Below, piece by piece: positions 1 through 8,373 of a DNA stretch of 64,000 nt. The stretch spans positions 310,001-374,000 of the forward strand of contig NZ_SHMP01000006.1 of assembly GCF_004217335.1 (NCBI RefSeq). The letters run 5' to 3'. Positions within the stretch are counted from its first letter, which is position 1. Each line of letters starts with the position of its first letter. The notes beneath the pieces are model-generated. The model saw nothing but the letters and a program-made list of their open reading frames with translations. It was not told the origin of the DNA and did no database searches. The position numbers and the translations under genes are program-made. The DNA is from Natrinema hispanicum (lineage in GTDB: Archaea; Halobacteriota; Halobacteria; Halobacteriales; Natrialbaceae).

Positions 1-783
1 TGCGACGCCTTCCGGCAGGTCGTCGTCGCTCTCGGGGACGTAGCCCTCCTCGGGGAAGTTCTCGACGGTGTCCGGCACCACGAAGTTCCAGAAGGCATCC
101 CAGACGGCGGCCTCGTCGAACTGCAGGATGGGCTGAATGCGGTCGTGGGGCGGGTAGATGTCAGGATCGTGACGTGGCGAGAAGAACGTCTCATCGGCGC
201 GGGCTTCCTGTTCGTCCCAGCGGACGCCGGAGATGACGCCGTCGATATCGTACTCCTCCAAGGCGTCGTTGAGTGCGACCGTCTTCAGCAGGTGGTTGCC
301 GACGTAGGTGTCAAGCAGGAACGGGAACGTGTCCTCTTCATACTCGAGGATGTCACGGACGTGGTGCTGGTTGTGTTCGGAGAGCTCCGAGATGTCGATG
401 TCGTCGCCCGGCTCGAGGTCGTGTTCGTCGACGTACGCGCCGACGTCCTCGTTGCGTGCATAGATGACTTCGAGGTCCCACTCGTCGGCCCAGTGGTCGA
501 CGAAGTCGTGGATCTCGTCGAAGTGCTGGTAGTGGTCGATAAAGACCGCTGGCGGTACCTCGAGGTCGAATCGGTCGGCGACCTCCTTGATGAAGTACAG
601 GGTCAGCGTCGAGTCCTTGCCGCCGGTCCACATGACAGCGGGGTTCTCGTAGGACTCGAGGCCTTCACGGGTGACCTCGATCGCTTTTTCGATCTTGTCC
701 TGAATGTGGGCGTAGTCCTCGGGATCTTCGCCTTCGCCGTCGGTATAGTCGACGTCGACGTAGTCGGGGAAGTTCTCGCTCAT
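1..783 (-). CDS. Phosphoadenosine phosphosulfate reductase family protein (3' end outside window)
   Basis: The reading frame is open from an ATG at 783 down to base 1, giving 261 residues; the C-terminus lies outside the window. A PP-loop nucleotide-binding motif (W-T-G-G-K-D-S) is visible at residues 52-58, typical of PAPS reductase/ATP-pyrophosphatase enzymes that act on adenylylated sulfate or related nucleotides. A further family hallmark is the G-V-R-W-D-E-Q-E-A stretch near residues 188-196. The family suggests a cytosolic role in sulfate assimilation or a thiolation-type reaction; which substrate is used cannot be told from the sequence. The gene diverges from the GCS2-type ligase gene and has a TATA-like box 27 bases before its ATG, so it is probably leaderless. 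Family assignment is firm, the specific reaction is not. Confidence 0.85.
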   Translation of the reverse strand, partial: MSENFPDYVDVDYTDGEGEDPEDYAHIQDKIEKAIEVTREGLESYENPAVMWTGGKDSTLTLYFIKEVADRFDLEVPPAVFIDHYQHFDEIHDFVDHWADEWDLEVIYARNEDVGAYVDEHDLEPGDDIDISELSEHNQHHVRDILEYEEDTFPFLLDTYVGNHLLKTVALNDALEEYDIDGVISGVRWDEQEARADETFFSPRHDPDIYPPHDRIQPILQFDEAAVWDAFWNFVVPDTVENFPEEGYVPESDDDLPEGVA

Positions 784-808
784 CTCGTAATTAGATATAA
801 TTAGGAGA

Positions 809-817
809 GGTAAATTC
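809..817 (-). promoter_or_regulatory. TATA-like box of the PAPS reductase-family gene
   Basis: On the minus strand an AATTTACC-like box is centred about 28 bases before the ATG at 783, the distance expected of a haloarchaeal promoter driving a leaderless transcript. Inferred from position and base composition only. Confidence 0.4.
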
Positions 818-1153
818 TTTGGGTCGGCGGAAAGCTCTGTCGCCATTTCGGACCCGTCGGTGCCTGGTTCCCGTCGGCCGGCGCGGATAGCAGCGGTGAT
901 ACCGGCGAATCGGTCGGTCTCGAGAGCTGAAACCCGACCATGTGCGATCGACACGAACGAGACGGGCAGGACTGCTGGGCCGAGCCGGCTCCGTCGCCGC
1001 CCCGTGTGCGAATGTTACCACTCGCGAAAAGTTCTTGTAGTAGCTCCCTGATGTGGATGTGTGGTTAGTTAGCAATCGGTAAGCGGCGGGCAAGTGATGG
1101 ACAGTCGAGAGCGCTGGGGGACCACTGGTCCGCATGAGACGATGCCGCAATCC
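818..1153. other. Intergenic region between divergent genes
   Basis: This GC-rich spacer separates two divergent genes. It contains no open frame with haloarchaeal codon bias, no tRNA-like fold and no recognisable repeat. It ends in the Shine-Dalgarno sequence of the downstream ligase gene, which implies that gene has a transcribed leader whose promoter lies somewhere in this stretch. I see nothing else in it. Confidence 0.5.
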
Positions 1154-1163
1154 GGAGGACACT

Positions 1164-2276
1164 GTGTCAGCACATGAATCCGAGCCGACACGACGGAGCA
1201 TCGAAGTCGAGTATTGGGTCATCGACGACGAGGGGCGGCTGGCCGAACCGGCGGAACTCGTCGAGGCGTCGGCGGGAGCCGAGCGCGAGTTCGTCGAGCC
1301 GTTGCTCGAGATCAAAACGACGCCGTGTGAGACGACAGCGGAGCTACGCGACGAACTGTTCGACCGACTCGAGAGCGTCCTCGACCGGGCCGACGAACTC
1401 GACAAGGGCCTCGTTCCGCTCGCGACACCGGTAAATCACGACGAGGTGCGGGATCGCCCGAGCGACAGGACGCGGATCCAAGATCAGGTCATCGGTGACG
1501 AGTTCGAGTACGTCCGCCACTGTGCGGGAACTCATATCTACGTTGAACAACAACCGGGACGCGAGATCGACCAGTTGAACGCGCTCATCGCGCTCGATCC
1601 GGCGCTGGCGTTAGTCAACTCCTCGCCGTACTTCCGGGGTCGGTATCTGGCCGGCGGGGCGCGATCGAAACTCTACCGCTGGATGGCATACGATGGTGTC
1701 CCCCATCAGGGTCGGCTGTGGCCCTATGCCGACGACGCAGACGAGTGGACCCGCCGACTCGAGCGCCGATACGAGGAGTTCGTGACGGCAGCCATCGAAG
1801 CGGGTGCCGATCGGGCGACTATCCAGTCGAGTTTCGACCCCGAAAGTGCCGTCTGGACGCCCGTACAGCTCCGAGAAACGTTTTCGACCGTGGAGTGGCG
1901 CTCGCCCGATACCGCCCTCCCGAGTCAGGTCGTCCGGCTGGCCGACAGGATCGCCGAGGTCACCGCTCACCTCGAGGACGCCGAGATACGCATCGAGGGG
2001 GAGTCCGGTGCCGTCACGACCGACGAAGTCGTCCTGCCGGAGTTCGACGCGGTGATCGAGTACGTCAACGCCGCGATCCGAGAAGGGCTGGCGTCGGATG
2101 CGGTTCGATCGTACCTCGAGCGTATGGGGTTCGACGTCGCAACCTACGACCCGATGTCACACGAGATCGATGGCCGGGGACCGGTCAGTCTCGAGGAGGC
2201 ACGGCAGCTCCGACTCGAGTACGCCGAGCGCCTCGAGCGGGACGTTCGGCAGGCACGGACGGTCGTGGGCGACTAG
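1164..2276 (+). CDS. GCS2-type carboxylate-amine ligase family protein
   Basis: 370 residues, related to the glutamate-cysteine ligase 2 family (ATP-dependent carboxylate-amine ligases). The N-terminus carries an I-E-V-E-Y-W-V-I-D strand matching the family's Glu-rich ATP/metal site, followed by a G-T-H-I-Y-V segment equivalent to the histidine-containing strand of GshA. I chose the GTG at 1164 because GGAGGA lies 5 bases upstream (1154-1159); an in-frame ATG at 1134 has no such signal. A second, better-conserved GCS2 member lies at 16324-17406 and is the likely true GshA, so this paralogue may join a different amino acid pair. Substrate unknown. An 81-bp palindromic repeat follows the gene. 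Confidence 0.75.
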   Translation: MSAHESEPTRRSIEVEYWVIDDEGRLAEPAELVEASAGAEREFVEPLLEIKTTPCETTAELRDELFDRLESVLDRADELDKGLVPLATPVNHDEVRDRPSDRTRIQDQVIGDEFEYVRHCAGTHIYVEQQPGREIDQLNALIALDPALALVNSSPYFRGRYLAGGARSKLYRWMAYDGVPHQGRLWPYADDADEWTRRLERRYEEFVTAAIEAGADRATIQSSFDPESAVWTPVQLRETFSTVEWRSPDTALPSQVVRLADRIAEVTAHLEDAEIRIEGESGAVTTDEVVLPEFDAVIEYVNAAIREGLASDAVRSYLERMGFDVATYDPMSHEIDGRGPVSLEEARQLRLEYAERLERDVRQARTVVGD

Positions 2277-2310
2277 TCTCTCCACAGCAGTGCTCGATGG
2301 CAGATCCCTC

Positions 2311-2391
2311 ATACGGCCTGCTGTCACGATGTACCGGTGCAACCGCAGTGCGGTCATGGGTGCACCGGCACTGACTGACAGGAGTCCGTAT
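2311..2391 (-). repeat. Palindromic intergenic repeat, family 1, copy A
   Basis: An 81-bp imperfect palindrome between two convergent genes. Its ends are ATACGGCCTGCTGTC and GACAGGAGTCCGTAT, and internal arms CCGGTGCA/TGCACCGG and ACCGCA/TGCGGT extend the stem. Reverse-complemented, it aligns over its length with the copies at 39 kb and 61.7 kb. It could act as a bidirectional terminator here; that is inference. Confidence 0.8.
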
Positions 2392-2433
2392 CACGGGCTT
2401 CCGAGTTCTGTCATCCACTGCGGGATGATCCAC

Positions 2434-2745
2434 CTATAACTGGTGTTGACAGCCGTGACAGTACGTCACATCAGCCTGATTTCGCGTTCCGCATACAGCA
2501 CACCGAACGGACGACGAGTCACCGGTGTCGACGCCGTGCTCGTTCGTCAGCGCCGCGAAGAGGTCATCGTTGTCGGTCACGTCTCGTTCGTGGCCGTGTG
2601 TCCGCGCCCACTCGTTGATGAGATCGTCGTCTCGCAGTCGCTCGAGTCCGCGAACCAGCCCTAGAAAACACAGCGTCGGAGCAATCATGACGGCGGCTGC
2701 CACGGCGAGGCGGCCGACGAGCGCGTACTGTCCCGGATCGTCCAT
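2434..2745 (-). CDS. Small membrane protein with C-terminal zinc ribbon
   Basis: 103 residues from the ATG at 2745; a longer frame reaches further upstream but that extension is not protein-like. One or two hydrophobic segments span residues 8-30 (A-V-A-A-A-V-M-I-A-P-T-L-C-F-L-G-L). An acidic middle is followed by a C-terminal zinc ribbon with two C-x-x-C knuckles (C-A-V-C and C-H-G-C). Many haloarchaeal small membrane proteins carry such a ribbon, probably facing the cytoplasm; the function is unknown. It ends against the family 1 repeat copy A and is transcribed away from the sugar dehydrogenase gene upstream of it. Confidence 0.7.
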   Translation of the reverse strand: MDDPGQYALVGRLAVAAAVMIAPTLCFLGLVRGLERLRDDDLINEWARTHGHERDVTDNDDLFAALTNEHGVDTGDSSSVRCAVCGTRNQADVTYCHGCQHQL

Positions 2746-2859
2746 AAACGCCGTTTGCAAGTACCGGGGGAAACGTCTATCGTTGTCCGCGGGGCCTGCA
2801 GACGGTCCGAACCCCGCCGCTCCCCTCGAGTATACTGTGATACCCAGACACAAGCCCGA

Positions 2860-4137
2860 CTACGTATCGGGAACGATGCGAAAGAGCCCGCCGGTATCTG
2901 CAGTGGTGCCGAGTGCATAGACGGCACCGTCGTCGTCACGGCCGAACGAGTACAGCTGCTCGAGAGACGTCTCGCCGGCGATCCCGATGGTAGTCGTTGG
3001 CCAGAGCTCGTCATTGTCGTCTGGGCGGATGGCGGCGAACAGCCGCCCGTTCGCCGCAAAATCGCCGAAGACGTACGCGCCTTCCAGCGCTGGCAGTGTG
3101 TCGCTCCGGGAAACGTAGCCGCCGATGACTGAGACGCCGCTGACGTTCTTCTCGGCCGGCGGGTGTGGATACTCGATGATGGGGTCCTGAAACCGGTCGC
3201 CGCCCAGACCGGGTCCGGATGCCTTGTCCGGACAGTCCTTCTCTCGGTAGCAGTGAGTGCCCTCTTTGACGTTCCACCCGTAGTTGCCGCCCTTCTCGAT
3301 GCGGTTTACTTCCTCGTAGTCGTTCTCGCCGACGTCCGCGACGAAGCAGTCGCCGTCGTCGAACGACAGCCGCCAGGGATTCCGAAATCCCCACGCGTAG
3401 TATTCGTCGAGCCCCTTGCGACCAACCAGCGGGTTGTCGTCGGGGATGGTGTATTCCCCGGCGGCCGAGCCGCCGTCAACGTCGATTCGGATTACGCTCC
3501 CGAGCAGATCCGTCGTCACGTCCTGTCCGCCGCCACCACCGCCGCCGCCCGCACCGATGCCGGCATAGAGGTAACCGTCCGGTCCAAAGGCGAGGTCACC
3601 GCCGTTGTGAAAGTTCGCCGGCTGGGGAATCTCGAGGACGACGCGTTCGGAGTCCGACCGAACTCGCGTCCCCTTGTCGTTCGTTTCGAACGCTGCGATG
3701 ATACCCGTATGGTCGAACCTCCGTGGCGTTCCGGGTTGCCGCGGTGCGCTGTAGTGGACGAACAGCCGGCGGTTCTCGGCGAAATCGGGATGGAGCGTCA
3801 TGCCGAGCAGTCCCCGCTCACCGCCGGTGACGACCGTTTCACGCAGGTCGAGCAACGGTTTGCCACGGAGCCCATTGGGCTCGTGGACCCAGATGTTGCC
3901 GTCGCGTTCCGCAACGTACCGCCGGTTCGCATCCGGTGGGAATTCGACGGCCAGCGGAAACCCCAGCCCGTCGATCACCGTCTCGAGCCCGACTTCGTCC
4001 GGTATGTCCTCAATGTCGTCCGGTCCATTCGTGTCGGCGCTGGCGGCTGACGACCGCGATGCGGTGCCGACGAGCCCGGTCGCCGCACCGACAGCCGCTC
4101 CCGTCAGGAACCGTCGTCGGCTGGATGATCGGTTCAT
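2860..4137 (-). CDS. Secreted PQQ-dependent sugar dehydrogenase-like beta-propeller
   Basis: 425 residues. The N-terminus has a Tat signal (S-R-R-R-F-L-T-G-A-A followed by a hydrophobic stretch to about residue 30), so the protein is exported folded, as usual in haloarchaea. The rest matches the soluble aldose sugar dehydrogenase/glucose-sorbosone dehydrogenase family: G-L-L-G-M-T-L-H-P-D-F near residue 110, a D-L-A-F-G-P-D-G-Y-L-Y strand, G-F-R-N-P-W-R and G-G-N-Y-G-W-N. It probably oxidises aldoses at the cell surface with PQQ as cofactor. No lipobox cysteine follows the Tat segment. A run of eight glycines sits between blades. The ATG at 4137 is chosen because the Tat motif starts there; the 41-residue upstream extension looks untranslated. 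Confidence 0.85.
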   Translation of the reverse strand: MNRSSSRRRFLTGAAVGAATGLVGTASRSSAASADTNGPDDIEDIPDEVGLETVIDGLGFPLAVEFPPDANRRYVAERDGNIWVHEPNGLRGKPLLDLRETVVTGGERGLLGMTLHPDFAENRRLFVHYSAPRQPGTPRRFDHTGIIAAFETNDKGTRVRSDSERVVLEIPQPANFHNGGDLAFGPDGYLYAGIGAGGGGGGGGQDVTTDLLGSVIRIDVDGGSAAGEYTIPDDNPLVGRKGLDEYYAWGFRNPWRLSFDDGDCFVADVGENDYEEVNRIEKGGNYGWNVKEGTHCYREKDCPDKASGPGLGGDRFQDPIIEYPHPPAEKNVSGVSVIGGYVSRSDTLPALEGAYVFGDFAANGRLFAAIRPDDNDELWPTTTIGIAGETSLEQLYSFGRDDDGAVYALGTTADTGGLFRIVPDT

Positions 4138-4302
4138 TTGGGAAGTCCATACCGCACCGAGACCCAAATACACCGTTCTGCCTTCAGTGAACGGTACGTC
4201 AATCCGATAGATTGCTGCCGTCCTCGTCAGTCGGGTCGCTGGCTCGAGTCCGACGGCCATCGCCCGTAACCGTGTCCAATGGATTCGGCTACCTGCAGCG
4301 CG

Positions 4303-5289
4303 TCACGACCGGCCGTCGAGGAAGCGTTCGGCGCGCCGCTGGCCTCGCTCTATCAACCGATCGATGAACGCTGGATCCCGGTCGACTTTCGACGGCGACG
4401 AGAGGTCGCTACCCAGGTCGATGAACTCGACGCCGATCGGCTTGTATTCCTGCGGGAGGCTCCCGCTTTTGATCAGGTCGTTGATCGTCTCGATGAAGTC
4501 CACTTCCTGATACAGCGAGAGGTTCCCTGCCAGTTCGTTGCGCCGGTCGGCGATGTCTTCCATCGACTTAGGGACGTCCTCGCGATGCTTGGGATTGATC
4601 TGGATGATCCAGATTTCGTCAGGTTTGTCGGCTGCCTTCTGTGGCACTGTCAGGAAGTCGCGAATCGGCGGGTTCTGCGAGAACAGCCCGTCCCAGTACC
4701 AGTGATTGTCGATCCCGACGGCTTCGAACAGCGTCGGAATCGCTGCCGATGCAAGGACCGTCTTTTCGGTGACTTCCTCGTTGCGAAAGGTTTTGAACTT
4801 CCCTTCGGTAACGTCCGCCGCGCCGAGGATCAGGTCCATCGACGTGTCGGCGGCGAGTGTCGGCACGCGGTCGAACTCGATGTGTGACTCGAGCGTCTCG
4901 AGAAACCGATCTCGCCCGAGTTCGGCAGCGGGGAGTTCGTACGGACTGAAAAGCGGCAATGGCCCGCCGCGTGCGGCGAACTCAGCCATCCAGACGAACC
5001 AGTCGTTGGCGATCCTTTCCGGCGGCGAGTGCGCTGCGAAGTCCCGCCAGATCGCATCGAGCGTCTCGACTGCACGGTCGGTCCCGCTCGTAGCGAGTCC
5101 GTACCAGGCGGCGGTCGCACAGACGGCACCGCCGGACGTCCCGCTCAATCCGACGAGCTCGTATGAACGCATCGCACATGCGCGAAGGAGTCGTTTGAGC
5201 ACGCCCGCGGTGAACGCCGTGTGGCTCCCACCACCCTGACAGGCGATCGCGACTCGAGTAGCACTGCCGGTATCGACACCATCAGCCAT
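4303..5289 (-). CDS. Patatin-like phospholipase
   Basis: 328 residues. The N-terminus has the oxyanion-hole motif Q-G-G-G-S-H-T-A-F and then the nucleophile elbow G-L-S-G-T-S-G-G (G-x-S-x-G) near residues 48-55. The second half of the catalytic dyad is the aspartate of Y-W-D-G-L-F. These are the diagnostic elements of patatin/RssA-type serine acyl hydrolases. No signal peptide is seen, so it is probably cytosolic or membrane-associated, acting on acyl esters; haloarchaeal membrane lipids are ethers, so the substrate is uncertain. The ATG at 5289 is preferred over a TTG at 5304, because a TATA-like ACTAAACC lies 27 bases upstream of it. Confidence 0.85.
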   Translation of the reverse strand: MADGVDTGSATRVAIACQGGGSHTAFTAGVLKRLLRACAMRSYELVGLSGTSGGAVCATAAWYGLATSGTDRAVETLDAIWRDFAAHSPPERIANDWFVWMAEFAARGGPLPLFSPYELPAAELGRDRFLETLESHIEFDRVPTLAADTSMDLILGAADVTEGKFKTFRNEEVTEKTVLASAAIPTLFEAVGIDNHWYWDGLFSQNPPIRDFLTVPQKAADKPDEIWIIQINPKHREDVPKSMEDIADRRNELAGNLSLYQEVDFIETINDLIKSGSLPQEYKPIGVEFIDLGSDLSSPSKVDRDPAFIDRLIERGQRRAERFLDGRS

Positions 5290-5404
5290 GGGTGTCGGTG
5301 ACAACAGGCTGTGGTTTAGTGGTGCGGGTGCGGAGTCGAGCGCGGAGAAGTCACTTGTCGGTTCGGTTTACGTGCGACTCGGCCGAAGAACGTGCCGCGT
5401 CGAT

Positions 5405-5989
5405 TCAGTCGCTGATGAACTTGTTGTCTCGCCAGTTGACGCCGCCTTGCCCCGAATTGTGGTCGCGGGGGCCTTCGACGACTTCGATGTCGGCGGGTCG
5501 CGGTTCGCCGTCGACGATCCGGGTTGCCTCGAGGTCGCCACCGCGCTCGGAGATTGCCGTCAGGGTGCCTTTCTCGGCGGCTTCGGCGATGCCACAGAGA
5601 ACGAGGAACATCTGATACTGCAACAGCGAGTTCTGCAGGACGGTCTCGCGGTCGCCTTTGAACGCGGCGAACTCGACGAGTTCGGATTCGATCTCCTCTT
5701 CTTCGTCCTCGTCCCAGCTAAAGGACTTCTGCCGGCGCTCGTCAGGATCCTCTTCGTAAACCCGGTTTTCCGTGACGCTGGCTTTGAGCTGGGCCGTCGG
5801 AGTGTACTTGCTGACGGACTGGTCCTCGGCGACGGCTTTGAGGATCAGCGTGTTGTTGCGCCGCGTGATCTCGACATCGTCGACTCCATCGGGGAACGTT
5901 GCATCGTCGATGTGGTCGTGAAGATCTTCGAGGGGCAGTTCGAGCGTCGAGTGCAGCCGATATACGTGTCTGGATTCCTCTGTTGACAT
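5405..5989 (-). CDS. Conserved haloarchaeal hypothetical protein (DUF7110-like)
   Basis: 194 residues, strongly acidic, no membrane segment, no signal peptide and no known catalytic motif. An N-terminal half with alternating charged strands is followed by an acidic patch (E-D-E-E-E-E-I-E) near residues 90-100 and a helical, more hydrophobic stretch (L-Q-Y-Q-M-F-L-V-L-C-G-I-A-E-A). The ATG at 5989 is chosen over an upstream frame because the S-T-E-E-S-R-H-V-Y-R start is typical of soluble haloarchaeal proteins. A TATA-like CATATAAG lies about 55 bases upstream, implying a short leader. I recall a haloarchaeal DUF7110 group of this appearance, but that label is tentative. Function unknown. Confidence 0.7.
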   Translation of the reverse strand: MSTEESRHVYRLHSTLELPLEDLHDHIDDATFPDGVDDVEITRRNNTLILKAVAEDQSVSKYTPTAQLKASVTENRVYEEDPDERRQKSFSWDEDEEEEIESELVEFAAFKGDRETVLQNSLLQYQMFLVLCGIAEAAEKGTLTAISERGGDLEATRIVDGEPRPADIEVVEGPRDHNSGQGGVNWRDNKFISD

Positions 5990-6109
5990 AGTGGGAAGGT
6001 GTCTACGGCGACAGTCGTGGTCTGTTACTACGAGACCGCGACTTATATGACCTGCTATTAAATCCGTGAGATGCAACTCGTGACAAATCTGTGTTCACGG
6101 TCGGACGCC

Positions 6110-6454
6110 CTACGCCGCGTTGAGCGTCTCCGCGAGTTCACCGCGTTCGTCGAGTTCCTCTAAGATGTCGGAGCCGCCGACGAATTCGCCGTCGACGAAC
6201 GTCTGCGGGATCGTCTCCCAGCCGCTTTGCTCGTTGAGCGCCACGCGATACTCGTCGAGCGACTCGAGGACGTCGACGGTCTCGAATTCCTCGCGGTGCT
6301 GGCTGATCAGCCCGAGGGCTTTGCGGGAGTAGCCACACTGGGGCATCAGTTCGGTCCCTTTCATGAAGAGGACGATTTCGTTTTCCGCGAGCGTTTCGGC
6401 GACCTGCTCGTTGACCTCCTCCTGGTCGAGACCCTGGTTCGGTGGAAACTCCAT
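6110..6454 (-). CDS. Monothiol glutaredoxin family protein
   Basis: 114 residues. The sequence F-M-K-G-T followed by M-P-Q-C-G-Y-S carries a single active-site cysteine (C40) in the C-G-x-S arrangement of monothiol glutaredoxins (Grx4/PICOT type). The conserved W-x-T-I-P-Q-x-F-V and G-G-S-D glutathione-binding elements follow near residues 80-95. Family members carry or deliver [2Fe-2S] clusters. Haloarchaea use gamma-glutamylcysteine rather than glutathione, so the partner thiol here is likely gamma-glutamylcysteine, made by the GshA encoded at 16.3 kb; that link is inference. It lies downstream of the aspartoacylase-like gene on the same strand, with a 65-base gap. Confidence 0.9.
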   Translation of the reverse strand: MEFPPNQGLDQEEVNEQVAETLAENEIVLFMKGTELMPQCGYSRKALGLISQHREEFETVDVLESLDEYRVALNEQSGWETIPQTFVDGEFVGGSDILEELDERGELAETLNAA

Positions 6455-6519
6455 ACGAACGTGTATGGCAGTGAGGGGGATATGCCTTGCGTCCTCGGGA
6501 CTTGCGGGACTGGACTCCG

Positions 6520-7317
6520 TCAGTCAGCCGCCGGCGGTGACTCGAGGACGTCGAGTTTCTCGGCGGTGTACCCGAAGACGTTCTGGTAGCCGTTCGGTGA
6601 CATGAGAACCGGGTAAAACGACTCGTCGGCGATCTGTTTTTCACCGTCGGCTGCAGCAAACGGCGCGCCGGCTTCGACCTCCGTGAAGTTCTCGACGAAC
6701 ACCTCGTAGGTGTCGGCCTGTTCCTTGTCGATGACGTCGGTGAGCCGATAGACGGGGAGATCACGGCGGACGGTATCGCCAGGCAACGCATCGACCGCAG
6801 TGAGAAACGCTCGCGTCAGCCGGTCGGCGTTTTCGGCAGCCGTCTCCGATCCCTGCAGGCCACACTCGACTTCGACGGTGTCGACCGTCGAGAAAAGCCG
6901 TCCCTCCGCGAAGTTGCTCGTTTCGACCATTGCCGTCACGGGCAACTGCGGGACGATCGATTTGGCCGTCTCACTGACGCCGTTGACGATGGCGAAGGGA
7001 TCGGCGTGACTCTGCGTGGAGTGCATCGAGAAGGTGAGACAGCCCTCGAGCTCGTTGACGAGGGCGGCTGCGAGCTGGCCTTCGTGTGTCTTCGCGTTCG
7101 GAGCACCGGGGAACGTGCGATTGAGATCTTCGTCGATGAACCGCACCCGTCGCTCGAGCGCTTTCTCGTTGGCAACAATGAGCTTGACGGGGCGTTTGAC
7201 GGTCGGGCGTTCGTCGAGCAATCGCTCGACGGCCCGGACGCCACAGGGTTCGTCGCCGTGGACGCCCGCGACGACTGCGATTTCCGGCGTTCCCGACCCG
7301 AGCTGTGCAACTCTCAT
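6520..7317 (-). CDS. Succinylglutamate desuccinylase/aspartoacylase family protein
   Basis: 265 residues of the M14-like AstE/AspA family of zinc hydrolases that remove acyl groups from amino acids. The zinc-site motif G-V-H-G-D-E-P-C-G gives His20 and Glu23, and a later F-S-M-H-S-T provides the third ligand near His99. The substrate-binding arginine lies in D-L-N-R-T-F-P-G near residues 64-71. The family normally has a C-terminal beta-barrel, represented here by residues 190-265. The substrate is not predictable; haloarchaeal homologues are simply called succinylglutamate desuccinylase/aspartoacylase proteins. Cytosolic. It is probably transcribed with the glutaredoxin gene downstream. Confidence 0.85.
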   Translation of the reverse strand: MRVAQLGSGTPEIAVVAGVHGDEPCGVRAVERLLDERPTVKRPVKLIVANEKALERRVRFIDEDLNRTFPGAPNAKTHEGQLAAALVNELEGCLTFSMHSTQSHADPFAIVNGVSETAKSIVPQLPVTAMVETSNFAEGRLFSTVDTVEVECGLQGSETAAENADRLTRAFLTAVDALPGDTVRRDLPVYRLTDVIDKEQADTYEVFVENFTEVEAGAPFAAADGEKQIADESFYPVLMSPNGYQNVFGYTAEKLDVLESPPAAD

Positions 7318-7446
7318 TATTCAGTTGTTTGGCTGAAACGGGAAAGGCGATTCGGTCTTTCACAGCGCAGGGGTCGTGCTCATTGAGCTATGTAAACACC
7401 GCACCCGGACTCTTGATGGCGCGCCACGGCGGGCACCCCATCACTG

Positions 7447-7932
7447 CTACTCCTCGAGCGCGTCGGCGTACGCGTAGTCGTCGCTTTGCGCGATTGGCTG
7501 TGTGCCGTCGAGTGTGAGCTGCCAGCTGTCGATCTGCGTCGGGTCCTCGAGGGCGTTGGTCAGCGTGGTTCGAACCGCGAGCACGTCGACGCCGTAGTAG
7601 TCACGCGGGATGTCCTGTAAGTACCCCAGCGCCGTCTCGAAGAGGCTCCGCATGCCGTCGTCGTTCTCGAAGTCGACGCGTTTGTACACACCGGCAGCCA
7701 CCTGAACCATCCCATGGCAGAACTTGCTCTCGGTGGTGCCGGCCCCGTAGTTGTACCACTCCGCCTCGAAGCAGTCGTGAGACTCGTGGAACGAACCGTC
7801 GTTGAACAACTGCACGCCGTGGACGGTCGCCCGGCGCAACGTCGCATGCTCCCAGCGACCCGCGGACTCGTTCCAGCCGGTCGGGGTTCCCGCCGGCGGG
7901 TCGACGGTCGGATCGCGGGTGTGGTCGTCCAT
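7447..7932 (-). CDS. DUF309 domain-containing protein
   Basis: 161 residues. The core [11 protein letters not shown] followed by [10 protein letters not shown] matches the DUF309 family, small all-helical cytosolic proteins of unknown function with conserved His/Glu/Trp residues. The ATG at 7932 is preferred; the frame upstream of it is open but would run through the divergent promoter and the neighbouring zinc-finger gene. The gene is transcribed divergently from that 42-residue protein, and both may use the TATTTAT box at 8001-8007. No catalytic role can be stated. Confidence 0.8.
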   Translation of the reverse strand: MDDHTRDPTVDPPAGTPTGWNESAGRWEHATLRRATVHGVQLFNDGSFHESHDCFEAEWYNYGAGTTESKFCHGMVQVAAGVYKRVDFENDDGMRSLFETALGYLQDIPRDYYGVDVLAVRTTLTNALEDPTQIDSWQLTLDGTQPIAQSDDYAYADALEE

Positions 7933-7999
7933 GGTTGACTCGAGGTGCGACGGCCGGGTAATTCCGTCGGTTAGGCAGTCCGTAGCGAGTGTAAGCACG

Positions 8000-8008
8000 G
8001 TATTTATC
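8000..8008 (+). promoter_or_regulatory. TATA box of the small zinc-finger gene
   Basis: GTATTTATC is centred 30 bases before the ATG at 8034, fitting a leaderless or nearly leaderless transcript. Read on the other strand (GATAAATAC) it could also serve the DUF309 gene with a leader of about 45 bases. Confidence 0.5.
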
Positions 8009-8033
8009 CCGTTACGAGGTCCATATCGACGTA

Positions 8034-8162
8034 ATGGCTCAGCCATACGGCCGCTGCCAGCACTGCGGGGAACGCCTGTACGCCCACATCGAAGGGGGGT
8101 ACCAGTGTCTGAACTGCGATCGGCGGTACACGGAGGCGGACTTCGAGAGCCGAGCGACGTGA
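8034..8162 (+). CDS. Small CxxC zinc-finger protein (42 aa)
   Basis: A 42-residue frame with two zinc knuckles, C-Q-H-C at residues 8-11 and C-L-N-C at 25-28, separated by a short beta hairpin ([12 protein letters not shown]). This is the layout of the abundant haloarchaeal CPxCG-related small zinc-finger proteins. It has an ATG, a TATA box at the leaderless distance and good codon bias. Its TGA stop falls exactly in the terminus of palindromic repeat copy B, so the repeat supplies or overlaps the stop codon. Function unknown; such proteins often act in regulation or protein interaction. Confidence 0.75.
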   Translation: MAQPYGRCQHCGERLYAHIEGGYQCLNCDRRYTEADFESRAT

Positions 8163-8239
8163 GACGGGCTGCTGTCTCGAGTTCCCGGTACATCCGCGAT
8201 CCGTCCTGCGGATACACCGGACCCCACTGACCGGAGTCC
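8160..8239 (-). repeat. Palindromic intergenic repeat, family 1, copy B (diverged)
   Basis: About 80 bp starting TGAGACGGGCTGCTGTC and ending in GACCGGAGTCCG. Reverse-complemented it follows the consensus of the other copies (GTCCGGT, then CCGGGAACTC, then GACAGCAGCCCGTCTCA) but with more substitutions. The terminal TGA is the stop codon of the zinc-finger gene. Confidence 0.7.
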
Positions 8240-8373
8240 GCCTGCGCGAGTCCGCTGTGTTACACGCGCCGAGAAGCTTCGTCGGTCCAGGAGCGACGTG
8301 TCTCGTCATCGAGCGTGGCTCACGCGACAATCGGACGATTTAACCCCTGCGAGCGTCTCTGCTCGAGATGCGT

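Noticed and set aside
145..804. Long plus-strand frame opposite the PAPS reductase-family gene
   Set aside because: It is a high-GC mirror of the minus-strand gene; its protein has no motif, whereas the minus-strand frame has a clear PP-loop.
791..1405. 204-residue minus-strand frame over the divergent promoter and the start of the ligase gene
   Set aside because: Serine/arginine-rich low-complexity translation, overlaps a gene with family motifs and a Shine-Dalgarno; a shadow frame.
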